Shown here in pieces: positions 1-11,117 of a stretch of 64,000 bases of DNA. Under the pieces are notes generated by a model. It was not told the origin of the DNA and searched no databases. It saw only the letters and a list, made by a program, of their open reading frames with translations. Position 1 is the stretch's first letter; every line of letters begins with the position of its first letter. Position numbers and translations under genes: made by a program. The stretch is from the NCBI GenBank assembly GCA_001600095.1, contig BCIX01000002.1, positions 992,001 through 1,056,000 on the forward strand, written 5' to 3'. This DNA comes from Bullera alba. Lineage: Eukaryota; Basidiomycota; Tremellomycetes; Tremellales; Bulleraceae.

Positions 1-842
1 CGGCCTCGCTCTCGTTGCCGATGATGATGTCAATGTAGGGAAGGACTTCCTCGAGTTGGACCTTGAAGAATTGAGGGATGAATGGTGCGCTCAGGTTGAT
101 CACGACAGTCTTTCCTCGGCTCGAAGCAGCCTTGGCGATCTCGAGGATGGACTCGATGCCGTGGGTGAGGAAGTAGCCCTCGATGTAGAAGAACTTGGCG
201 CCGGAGAGGATCGAAGCGATCTCGGGCTTGCTCAAGTGGTCTGAGGTGAACTTCTCGGCGGCTCGAAGGGTGGTAACGAGCGATCGGTCGTGTCCAGAGA
301 TGATGACGGCGCAGGCACCGGTCTCGATAGGCGAAGGCTGGACCTGGTAGGCGGAAACAACACCCTCGGCCTCGTTGGCAGCCTTGAGCGTCTTCATCAA
401 GTCGTCATCTCCGACCGAACCGAGGTAGGCCACAGACTTGCTGGGGAGGACGTACTAGATGTACGTCAGTCGCGGTTCGCAGAGAGCTCCATCGTTGAAC
501 TCACAGAAGCAGCTCGAGCGGCGTTCTGGGCGGCTCCACCGGCAACATATGTGACCTCGCAGTTCTTCACCACATCGTCGTAGCTGTCCAACAGGATTAG
601 CATGCCTTCCTTGACACGCTAAGACATCTCCTCACATTGGCATGTGCTTCTCCTCGGCAAGAATGGCATCGTTCGAGTTGAGGCCGTACTTTTCGAGGTA
701 TGCGGGACCGTGCTTGGGGTCGACCTGGATGTCAAGCTAGAAAAGGAGTCAGAGACCAGAATTGACCCTGCCTAGTGATCTCTGCCGGATCACTTACCAA
801 AGGGTTACCGATGCAAACAACGAGAGGAGTTTCTGAAGACAT
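1..842 (-). CDS. ADO1: Adenosine kinase, 5' part (runs off left edge)
   Basis: Phosphorylates adenosine to AMP with ATP (purine salvage; also removes the adenosine left by the S-adenosylmethionine cycle); cytosolic PfkB-family sugar kinase. Exons on the minus strand are 798-842, 636-736, 505-583 and 1-454, with introns 737-797, 584-635 (CTAATC branch point) and 455-504. The spliced reading starts MSSETPLVVCIGNPLLDIQV, matching the N-terminal signature of fungal adenosine kinases, followed by EVTYVAGGAAQNAARAA (glycine-rich substrate-binding region), YLGSVGDDDLMKTL and, at the window edge, LPYIDIIIGNESEAE. About 225 of the usual ~345 residues are present; the anion-hole and catalytic Asp region (DTxGAGD) lies outside. 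The start is the first ATG and fits the family. Identity is confident. Confidence 0.93.
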
Positions 843-1125
843 TTTGGGCTGATTTGGTGATGAAATTCTGATTGCACGAATGATCAAGGCAAGAGATGGA
901 GACCGTTGGAAACGTTTCAACTTCTCAATTCTCGGATCGAACGATCGCAACTTTATTTGATCCCGCAAGCCGCAAGACTTTACCGCATCTTGGACTTGAC
1001 ATGCAACCTTCGTACTTGGTACTCCAAGTAGACGCTGGGATACATAAAGCCAGTGCTACTTACTGCAGCAGACAGCATGCATGTCCATCTATGCTACCAG
1101 ACATTTAAGGAGCTAGCCCGGCAGC

Positions 1126-2372
1126 TTAATGGGTGTGCTCCATGTTGGGCAGTGGGCCCTTATCAGCAGCGTCTCCGACTGAGCATGGACCAGATTCAGC
1201 CACATCACTCAAGCACGAGAGGGACCCAACTCACCCGTCCCGAAGAGGTCGATCGAGTCGATCCTCGTGGTCTCCTCGTCCTCCTGGTTGTCCCGAACCA
1301 GAATATGCAGACTGCGGACGTTCTGGAACTTGACGAAACGTAGGTCGACCTTGTTCCCCTTGACATCCTCCGGTTTGAGCTCAATCTCCTGAGCTGCCTG
1401 CATTGTCTCTATATCGCCAAAGTCCATGGACAAGTGATTGATAAACAATTTGATGTTCTTTGGCGCCTGTGAGGGCGAGACTCCAGAGAAGATCGAGATG
1501 GACTTCAACTTGACGGCATCTTGGAATGGTATGGCGATGAGAAGTTCTGGGTCGACATCCGACTCGAGATACGATCGACCCTTGGGCCCAGCGTTCGGAC
1601 CAATAATGGAAGAGAGTGGATGGTCCGATGACTCGTTCAGACAGGTGAGACCTTTGGAAATGATGTTGTGCAGTAAGGACTGGGTGTTGTCTACAGGACC
1701 AGCAGGCGGCTTGGGAGCTGAGGATGAGGAAGATGAAGTCGATGATCCTGCGGCGGGAACAGGTCCAGCGTGTTGCTGAACCAGGGACGAGAGCTGCGGA
1801 GGACTAGCGCCTTTCAACTGTCCCATTATTAGCTAGAGTATATGCGAGGAGAGATGTGATACTGACCTCTGCCACCTCCCTGCCTCCTTTGATAAACTTG
1901 AACGTTGGCATAGCCGTCACTCTGAAGCGTTGAGCGAGCGGAGCAACCTGGTCCACGTCCACTTTCTGAACGGGGGATCAGCTACAGGCTTCTCGTTCTA
2001 GCTGGAAGTAAGACTCACGACAAACTTGACATGTTGGAACTTCGATACGACGCATCAGTCTTTGAACATCGCACAGAGTGGATTAGTAAGCCAGAACCCA
2101 CCTTTCCAGCTAGCTGCACAAGTACCGGAGCGATCGCATGACATGGTCCACACCAGGTCTGTCATCAAACGCCTCGTGCTTAGTGCGTATCCAGCGCCAC
2201 GTTGACCTCTGACGACTCACGGCATGAAAGTCAATGACAAGGAGCTGAGTCGGCGGCAACGCCTTAACGATGCTGTCGTACTCTGAGCAGCAAACTCGGT
2301 CAACGCGGCTAAGACATGGTGTGAAGGATTCATACCTTGAGCCGACTTGATCTCTGTGATTCCTGGCGCCAT
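1126..2372 (-). CDS. TXL1: Thioredoxin-like protein with PITH domain (TXNL1/Txl1)
   Basis: Thioredoxin fused to a PITH domain; in fission yeast and animals this protein associates with the proteasome and acts as an oxidoreductase. The spliced protein begins MAPGITEIKSAQ, continues with [20 protein letters not shown] (intact WCGPC redox centre), the cis-proline stretch AMPTFKFIKGGREVAE, a Ser/Pro-rich linker, and a PITH domain from about NIISKGLTCLNES to VRSLHILVRDNQEDEETTRIDSIDLFGT. The last exon is 1126-1178 after an intron at 1179-1234 and gives the tail GPLPNMEHTH, typical of the family. The many small 5' exons are placed from homology, so individual boundaries are less sure than the ends. 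It lies 283 bp upstream of the adenosine kinase start on the same strand. Confidence 0.9.
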
Positions 2373-4134
2373 TGCTTTGATGTCGTTGCCTGCTGTCCGT
2401 CCACTTGGTCAACTTGATGGACACCTCGGGTTTGCACGCAATCTGGAGAAGCCCGGAGATGTCTGAACGAGTGACGGGAGCAAAAACACGTGAAACGACT
2501 TACGTCATATTGCTCGCTGCCTAGCTACGATCTGCATAAGAGCCAAGCTGTCGGTGTCGTCTATCTATTAGTTTGCTATTAGTACTTCTTTGTGGAGTTG
2601 TGGTGGCTCCCACATGGCATGAGGATGTCGCTGCATAGATCTGCAACGTCTAACAACCCCTGCGCACAGCATTTCTGCAAGCGTAAGCTCCGCTTTGAGA
2701 CGTCTAGTGGAGTGATCAATCGGGAGTCCGGGATGATCGATGGTCCTCGGTTCCATCTCATCGCAAGCAAGCAACCAGCAACACCCAGCTCTCACCGCTG
2801 CGCCATACAGCTAGCTGCAGGTAGCGTTTAGAGCTTCACGGACTAGTTGAGGTGTTATCCATTCAAGTCTTGGCTCCCTCTCTAATCAGCTAGCGCTCTG
2901 CAAACTTCAGCTGCAGTGCTCAGCCTCGCCCTCGACCTCAATGCCCACCGGGTGCCACCATGAGTAAGCAAGCTGGGAGCCACGTACGAGAGCGTACGGC
3001 ACCTCCTGTTCCTGGTGGAACGCTGGAACCATCTCCACATTTTCGGCTCAGCCCCAAAGATTGGGAGTCGCACTCTTGGAGTAACTTGGAGAAGCTCTGA
3101 AGAGGCTTGCAAGGACGTCGTATTCCGCAGTAGCTAAGCTAAGACCAGTTACCATAGATCTACGCACTCCGAGATCCAGGCCGATTGAGGCGAGCGAAGA
3201 ATAGTGATCGAACATTTGATCAGGTACTCGGTACTCAGCTGAGAACGCGAGGGGAAGGCGTGGACCTCCTTCTCGAGTGTCGACCTATATGTGGCATAGG
3301 AGAACCTAGGTAGACTTCCATATACCCTCGATGGAGCACGACGAGCAACGACGAGGCACAAAGCTAGTGTGCACTCGAGTAAGTTGAGCACGTCCGCCAG
3401 TCGTCCGCTCGTCGGACCACTGGGATAAGGTTCGGTAGGTAGTAACTGGTAGTAACCTGCAGGTAGTAACCTTTACGAGTACGTACGGCGGATTTGTATC
3501 CGCAAACTTACTTGCCAATCTCCCCAGTTGGTCAAAACGACGTCTAACGCCTTCGGCAACTAGGCCAAGTATAAGATTCGAGGCTACTACTGCGTCGAAC
3601 ATACCTAAGCTTACAGGTCATGCCTGGTTATGCAGCCTGTGGACTGTCAGGAGCTGTCAGGCCTCAGGCCTCAGGCGTCAGCAGACCAAACTCAGGGCAC
3701 TGATAGGCGATAGCGCGTGTCTGCCTTACATACGGTATGTGGCAGCCCGGCCGGCATCGTGCCCCAGTCGTGCCCCTCAAGTCTCCACGAAAGCTATGTA
3801 CTTGCGTCGAAGTGATCGAACAAAGACGTCTGCTTCTGGCTGGTTCTGATGACATCGTCAGGCCTTGTCCCAGGTCTGTTGCGCCGTACAATTTGGGAGC
3901 TCGTAGCAAATGCGATAGCATTGATGACATGACTTTCATGCAAAGACTATGGGAGTATATACTGTACTCATGTATGTTCATAACGGTATCGTAACAATGC
4001 GAGGTAGTATGAAACTGGGTACAACTTTTGATTAGGATTACAAGATTGGAAAATAGATGTCGAGTCCGATGGTACAGTGGGGCGAGCCCAAACCAGATGA
4101 TGCAAAATCAAAGATGAAGCGATGTGTGTTGCTT
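2373..4134. other. Gene-free interval between TXL1 and the kinase
   Basis: No open frame here has an ATG start, a splice pattern or a recognisable protein motif. Being upstream of TXL1 and downstream of the kinase stop, it should hold the TXL1 promoter. It contains many short direct duplications, including GGTAGTAAC three times at 3438-3470 and copies of CAGGCCT near 3658-3680. I see nothing else. Confidence 0.6.
3438..3470. repeat. Three direct copies of GGTAGTAAC
   Basis: The 9-mer GGTAGTAAC occurs at 3438-3446, 3448-3456 and 3462-3470, spaced by 1 and 5 bp. It lies in non-coding DNA about 1.1 kb upstream of TXL1. It could be a slippage product or a clustered protein-binding site; the sequence alone does not decide. 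Confidence 0.7.
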
Positions 4135-5468
4135 TCAACGGAAGAAGGGGTTGGCAGTGATGGCCGAGAGTGTGTCCGGAGAGACGGGGTTGATGAGGAT
4201 GCTGGTCGGTTGTAGCTTTTGAAGCTTGTCGACCTCCCATAGCTGCAGTCGAGGTGGACTGACTTCCGAGCTGAGTTGTGGAGTTGGTGGAAGCGAGCAG
4301 CATGTCGACGAGGCCGAGTTGATGCGATGGATGGGAGGGGAGCCAGAGTCTGCTCGAAGGGGCGGAGTGTCGTCGTCGTAGGCAAAGGCAGTATTGTCGA
4401 CCCAATGCTCCTCCATAACGGGGTCGTAGGTGGGGAGTGGACTGGCGTCCTCGATGATCTCAGCTTGGGCGGCAAGATGTCGTGCGCGTAGCTCCTCCTC
4501 GTCCATCGAGAAGGACTCGATCTCCATGATCTGTTTCCGTAGATCGGAAAGCGTGATCCGCTCTTGTGGGTCGATGGTGAAGATCTGGGATAGGATTGAC
4601 AGGCAGTGTGACGACACGGGCAGGATTTTCCGCAAGAATGCCGGGTTGGTGAGGAAGGCGTTGAAGGATTCGTCCGAGGGGGAGGCGATACGCCATGGGT
4701 TCCGTCCGCAAACCAAGTTGACGAGGATGATACCGAGTGACCAAACGTCTCCGGGTTGGGTGGGGTAATGTGTTTCCGAAGGGAACCACTCGCCGAGGCA
4801 TTCTGATGTGGGGTGTCAGCGATGATCAAGGTCAACGCGCATGGCTACACACCTGGAGCAATGTAGAATGTCGATCCACAGCCAAACTCTGACGAAGAAG
4901 TCTCCGAGGTCGCGAGGCCAAAGTCGCAGATGAAGACGTCCTTGCCATCGTTGGCGCACACGATGTTCTCTGGTTTGATGTCCCGATGAGATATGCCAAG
5001 GCAATGAAGGTAGTCGACGCCGTTGAGCAATTGTAGGAAGACGTGACGAATCAACTCGTCGTCGCCGACATACTAAGACGCGAGTCAGAAACAGTTCGTA
5101 TACTGACGATGTCGACTTACACGCTGCCTGTCGGTGATCATGGCAAAGAGATCGCCGTCCTCTCCGTAATCCATGACTACGTACATGTAGTCACCCTCCT
5201 CGACTATCCTGTCCATGGTGATCACACTGCTGTGGGCGCTGGCTAGGCGGTGAAGAGCGATTTCGCGCCGCTGAAAGTGTCTCTGTCGTGCGTCGAGTCC
5301 AGTCCGCCGCAAGCACTTGACGGCCCGCCACGAATGTTGAGGGTAACGCGTATCGTAGCCAGCGTAGACCACACCGTACGCGCCTGTACCGATGACCGAG
5401 ACCAGCTCGAGACATCCATCGTCAATGAATCTGGGCGCAGTAGTGGAAGAGCCGTGGGCGGAGCTCAT
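4135..5468 (-). CDS. Ran1/Sks1-type Ser/Thr protein kinase
   Basis: Protein kinase of 411 residues from exons 5121-5468, 4853-5072 and 4135-4802. Kinase features: glycine loop GTGAYGVVY (27-35), ATP lysine in RAVK (K51), catalytic loop HRDIKPEN (D147), CDFG (D166), then the activation segment GCGSTFYIAPEC, close to the GSTFYMSPEC signature of fission yeast Ran1/Pat1 and budding yeast Sks1/Vhs1/Ksp1. In those yeasts the family controls meiotic entry, glucose response or filamentous growth; the role here is inferred. After the kinase domain comes an acidic, Ser/Pro-rich tail ending in ITANPFFR. The start is the ATG at 5468: the frame is open further upstream only from a GTG at 5576 lying in a TATATAA stretch, which I regard as leader or promoter. 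A gene-free region of 2.65 kb lies upstream. Confidence 0.9.
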
Positions 5469-8119
5469 GTTGCGGTATGTAATGTCCGGGCCCGGAATGG
5501 TTCGAAGGTGATTATTGGCTATGGGCGAGGGTGGTATTGGCTCCGGAACCGGGTCTTGTTGATTATATATGTACACAGATCACTCGAGGGACTTGTGGGA
5601 TGGGGTTCTTGATGATCTATCGTCGACGGGGAAGACTTCGTTGATTATGTAGGTCGGGAGGTCAGATGGCAAGCTAGATGCTCCGAGTGGGCACTATGGG
5701 CTTTGAGTCTCGCAGCTTCGTCGTGTTGGAGGTGCTACTTTTAGGCTTTTCCTGCTGACTGACGTTCGTCGACGTTCAGGTCCGAGTTAGGGGACACGCC
5801 GCGTTCACCATGTCGTAAGTGCAGCCAACAAGCAATCTCTCTAACATGTCTCTGATCTCTGCCCCCGACCGACGCTTTCACCACTCGCGTACTTGCGAGT
5901 TGGGACCGAAGAGGTGTGATGCGCCAGCTGCTGGCAGCGGCGGCGGCCAAGGGGGAGCTAAGTCAAATTGCAAAGAAAAAACACGACAGCCTTTGTGCAT
6001 GAGGACGGTGCCGAGAGGGGTTAGGGCAGAGGACAGGCTGACATTAGTTGAGAAACGGAGGGTCGGTTTCGCCAGGGTGCCTTGCCGAAAGCAGGGGGAG
6101 ATGCGTTAGTACCCTTACGGCAGGGAGATGCAAGCAGCAATTTCACCTCGAGCTCGCCGGCGGATCTGTCTCACTGGACAGGAAGAATATAGGCACGAAA
6201 GGGCACGACTCCCCGTTCTTCGCTCGGGACCCTGACAGACTAATCACGCACTACGATTCCTGAGGCGATGACCAAATCGCGTCGACGTCTAAGTACAAGC
6301 ATCTACATGGGGCTCTAGAGGCCTCTGCAGAGCTCTGCGGGCCTGCCCAGGGCTCCCCAGGGCTGCGTGCGATTTCCTATGATTTCCTACTTGCCCCTGG
6401 CAAAAACGCCTCCAGCTTCCACTAGCCTGGGCTCTAAATTAGACCTAATCCATCCCGTGATCATCATGACTCCCGCCTACTCCCGCGCCCTGGCAACGGC
6501 GGACCAGCCAGTCCCTTGGATTCCGATGGTCACAGACGTTGCGGAGATCGACCTTCCAAACGTTCCGTTATCGGCAACTCGGTCTCACAAACAGGGCAAT
6601 TAATCTTGGTGGCAAATGACTGAATGACGATCAGAAGAGATCAGAAGCTGCGCGCTGCGCGACCCCCGAGAACGCGAGATGGCTGTCGCTAGCTGTTGCT
6701 GCACTCCATGGCAGATTCGGGCTGTCCTCGCACCGGCCAGTTACAGTACATAGGAGGTAAAGCAGAGTAGAAGAGAGTAGAGCAGAGTAGAGCAGGCCTG
6801 CAGGATTCACCTCTCTCCCTCGCATTTCACCGCGGTCGCCGGTCCCCGGCCATTTGGGACCTTTTAGGACCAAAGTCTGCCAAACCTCGGGCCTCGGGCC
6901 TCGAAGGCGTCTAGACTTACTAACGCAGATCTCTGATCGGCAGACTACTCGAGTACGTACGAGTTTACGAGTCGTTACGAGTACTACTTATGGAGGGTGT
7001 GAGCAAGCGCGAGGAAACCTTGGGGACAGCGCTCTACAGCCTTCTACAGCGCCTGACCTCGCCTGACCGGACTGAGAAGCGAGCGCAAGTCCAAGCCTGT
7101 CCAAGCCACCCATAACCCCGGCTTGCGTACTCCAGGAGACTCCAGGCGCTCTCCAGGCTACCGAAGAGTAGCTGCAGCCCATACCCTCCCATACCGCAAT
7201 GCTAAGTCTTCACGCCTTCCTGTGGCGAGTTCGCTTCCCTCAGCCTTCGGAACCCGAAGCCCCTATCTAACCCCGTCCAATCGGGTGCAGCAGAGAGCAG
7301 CAGCAGAGAGCAGCAGGCAGCAGCACACTTACTCTAGCTTGTAATGAGGGGATGCGCCAAAAGGGGCCAAACATCGTTACGTGTTACCACTTTCTCGGTG
7401 ACAAATCGCGCATCAATGTTGCCTGTGCACGGCAGTGCAACAGAGTGCAACGGTTACGGCAGTGCGATTAGGTCTGATTAGGTACGGTATGCATACGGTC
7501 GCATGCTATCGAACGACTTGCTTGAACCATGACATTGTCGATCGCAGCCTAACGTAGTCCAAGCTTGATCAGCCTGTAACCCCTCATAACAGCTCATGAT
7601 CCTATATGCTTCAAGATTGCTTCGCCTATTTGGACACTCCTGTACGGTCATGTACACCAACACAGGTTTACACTCTCGTACACTACAATGACTGCACAGC
7701 TGCACTAGAAAGCACATTATTTCCGCCATAAGGGTATTGCGGACTCGGAGCCCAGTTGCAAGGTGATGCAACGACATCAGAAGCCGCCGAATCGGGCGCG
7801 GCCGGCCACCCGGGCAGGATCGTCCGATGGGCCTGTGTATGGTGTAGACTGGTGTAGACTGTAGACTACTGCAGAGGAAGGCAGGAAGCTATTCAGCTGG
7901 AGTAATGGGATGGCGCTCGTGTCTCAATTACGCGCCTCTAAAACGATAACCGGATCCATCGAATTGATGGAACGCGCCAGTGTGAAGGGGTCCATGAACT
8001 ATCAAAGATCTTCCGAGACCTCATACATGATGCATGATCGATGGGCGTGAGATGTCGTAATGGCTCGTTATTTCTATGTTCGGTAGCTCTCTCCCTCTGG
8101 ATCGTCGCTACGACTTGGT
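5469..8119. other. Long gene-free interval (2.65 kb)
   Basis: The region separates the kinase start from the MFS transporter stop. I found no ORF with an ATG, intron signals and family motifs. It includes a TATATAA stretch near 5562-5570, CT- and AG-rich runs, and many near-tandem duplications: GAGTAGAGCA-type units near 6765-6795, CAGCAGAGAG units near 7290-7325 and GTGTAGACT units near 7846-7868. It presumably contains the kinase promoter and leader, and possibly a non-coding transcript, for which there is no direct evidence. Confidence 0.55.
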
Positions 8120-10724
8120 TCAATGCGCAAAGGACATGCCGCCCTTGCCTCCTTCTGCAACCCTCTCAAATGGAAGCAGAAGACTGCACGCCGCCGTGGC
8201 AAGGAAGACGCCCGCCGCGACAAAGACTGGCAAAGAAGGCGAGATTGTGAGTAGCACTCCGGCTGAAACCGGTGCCATCACCCCAGCCCTATTCTGGTGT
8301 CAGATCGTCGCGTGGCGCTTGAAGATCGCCGATGACTCACAAGCGACTCAGAGCTGCAGAAGTGCCGCAAGCGGTACCACGAATACTCGTCCCAAAGGTC
8401 TCAGGCGTCATTCCATCTGAACTGGATTAGCTGAGACTAACATCATCAGTACTCACACAGCACCGCATACATTGCAGTGGCGGCTGCCGAAATCACCATG
8501 GAGCTAACGATGACTGCCCAGTTGGCTTTGACGGAGATGAAGGCGAATGTGGATAGACCGGTCGCCGCGGTGCAGATTGCTAAGGATTTGCGCCTACCCA
8601 GCTTGGTCTGGATCATCCAAGCGCCTGCTATGGACCCTGGGCATCCGGCCACTGCGGTGTTAGCAAGACCCGACCACATGCTCGACTTACAAGAGTACAA
8701 GACGTATTCCCTCAATGCTTGCTTTATGGCATCGTCACCTTCCCCAGACGCCCTACTCTCCAAAACCGCCGGTAGCCAAACATTGAACATGGTGTACGCT
8801 AAAGTCTCAGCGATATACTACGACTATGACACTCACCAAATGACATTGATGCCCAGATGATCCACATAAGTATCACTGTCCGTCTCCACTGCGGCGCAAA
8901 CAGCTTCTTCAGCTGTCTCATCCAGGTATGCCACCAAGCAAATGGACCAGCAGGTTTCCTTGCTCTTCCCTTCACGCCTCCTCTGGTGATCCTCTCTGTA
9001 TCCAGCCGCCCGTGTTCGTTCAGCAATCCCACCTCGTCGTCGCTCTGGGTAGGGACAATGGCTTCCGCGATCGGTACTGAAGTAGGTGGATGCTGGGAAA
9101 AGAACCGTTCAAACTCATTTGCCCTTTCGTTCTCGACACCAAACGATGCAGGCGTTTCAGCGTAAAAGGCTGATTCGGTTCGTACTGGATGTTTCCGTAG
9201 AGGCGCTGGTGTCCCGACTGACACGGCAGCATACTTTGTCCTGGCGGAGCTAGTAGGAGATGTGTCCCCCGTGCCCGGACCGGTGGGAGAGTACACAGGT
9301 AAAGGAGATCGTTCTCCTCCGCGACTCCCGTTCTGTCGTAGATCTTCAAGAGGTGATGCAAGCTCGACTGTCTTGCCCAAAGTATCGTCGACTGTCGTCT
9401 GAGCACCGTGTTCAGTGGACTGCACATCTGCGGCTTGAATGTCCATAGTCTGGTCGTTATACGTCGCGATGGCTTGTAATACCATGACGGCTTCCTGCTC
9501 TCGACCATTTGACACCAAGTATCTCGGTGATTCGTGAAGTCGAAACAAACCCCATCGCGCAAAGGAGCATAATAGGTTCTGTGGGTAGTGAGCGACGTCC
9601 CGGTTCGGTCATCATGCGGACTCACAAATATACCAAGAACAAATAAAACCCGCCTCCATCCATCGTTCTGCTTTCCAGCTATGTCACAGCCTTCAAACTG
9701 CTTACAACTACTGCCCGGGAGGAAGATTAGGGAGATGACGGATGACAATACGGCGCCGAGGGAGAAGAAGACTGAAAGCAAGGTGAGGAGATACTGCTTC
9801 GAGTGCGGTAGATTTTCCAGAAACAGTGTCCCGTCCGTAGGCATAGAACCACTGTCGCAGGTCAGCTCTGACCTTTTGGAGAATATATTGACCCACCCCA
9901 CGGCACTGCCGAGTAAGAACATCCAGACCAGGAGAACAGGAAAGGTAGGCGCAAAGCTTGCTCCGATACCAAAGACAGCTGTCAGGAAGAGGGTGACGTT
10001 GAACGGCAGAGCTCGACCCAGCAGGTCAGAAACGGTGCCCCAGCCTACCGCGCCGATCATCATCTGGGCAGTGTTAGCATAGACACATTGTCTTCGTGGG
10101 TGACATATGCTCACTCCGGCCATTGTCGAGGCGGAGAGCAGTGCAACCACCTCCGAGGTGAGATCGAAGTGTACTTTGACCCTAGGCAAAATGACGGCTG
10201 AGGGCAGTATAAGCAAATGATACTTCAGATAGCAGCACATACCTATACATTGCAATGCAGAGTTGTCTGACATCCATCCGAAACCGCAGAGCGCCTAAGG
10301 AGGAGTTAGCTGAGGTCATTCCTGGAAAAGATCAGCCTTGCTCACCAGTAATCGCCAGTGGTAAGCCCCTAAAGAGCGATATCAGTCATTCCGCTCAAAC
10401 TCGAGGATCCGACGCCTTCGTCAGAGGATTCAGTGACACACCAAAGCCCAATTTCTCCAGCGTCTCCTCTAGACCTCTCTCCTCATTCAGCCCCTCAAGA
10501 TCCTCTTCGAGCCCTAGCCGCTCTTCGAAATCTCCGTTATCCGAATTCGACCCTTCGCTCCGTCCACTGTCCTCGGCATCGCTTTCTCCGTCACGAGGCC
10601 GGCTCGAAGACGCCCGCTGCGACCGTCCAGTGGCGGAGGCGAACGATGCTATGCGGTTATGCGGGGATGGATGCGGAAGCTGGTACGCATAAGAAGACTG
10701 CCTCGATGCTGGAGGGGGTAACAT
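8120..10724 (-). CDS. MFS transporter, SV2/SVOP-like
   Basis: Twelve-helix major facilitator membrane transporter resembling the fungal family related to synaptic-vesicle protein SV2; substrate unknown. The start is the ATG at 10724 (MLPPPASRQSSYAYQ). An acidic cytosolic N-terminus leads to EKLGFGAYHWRLL, LCGFGWMSDNSALQ and the loop VSDLLGR. The protein continues through SSVISLIFLP, a long Ser/Pro-rich central cytosolic loop of about 200 residues, and a C-terminal half with YTMFNVWLPAVLES, LAGCPGSIAGAWMIQTKLGR and YGMTPETFGTSIRGTACG, ending LLLPFERVAEGGKGGMSFAH. At least two introns in the 3' half have clear boundaries (GTAAGT...GCTAAC...CAG, and GTGAGT...CTAATCCAGTTCAG). Other boundaries are inferred. 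The long central loop may carry regulatory phosphorylation sites. Confidence 0.88.
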
Positions 10725-11117
10725 AGCGGGTTGGTTCCATCAGTCGGACGAAGAAACGTTTTGGCGAAGCCGCGTTTTGACGAAATTCTGAAGACGACAA
10801 AGGACAGGACGATCCACTTCGATCATGGGTACTGGGTGAGCTATGATTGCTCTTTTAGGGGGAGGTGCGGACGTGATACGGGAAGAGCGCGACCGTGCTG
10901 ATGGGAAGATGACTTCATGTGATGAAGGCTGGACCGACGACTTTGTTGTAACTTACCCGAAGCAACAACAAATCCTTCCGGTGGAGGTCAGTCATCGTTC
11001 CACGTTAGACCCGTCGTAGGCCGCCGGTCGACCGAGATGATGCATGATGCGCGATGCTGTGTGTGTTCCTATAGCTACTCATGTACAGTACATATCTTCC
11101 AGTCCGCCTAGCCTTGA
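10725..11117. other. Intergenic, MFS promoter and ADP1 3' region
   Basis: This 393-bp stretch lies upstream of the MFS transporter and downstream of the ADP1 stop. I see no coding potential and no clear TATA box or other element. Confidence 0.6.

Noticed and set aside
5469..5576. N-terminal extension of the kinase
   Set aside because: The upstream codon is GTG inside a TATATAA stretch; the ATG at 5468 has an A at -3 and fits the domain start.
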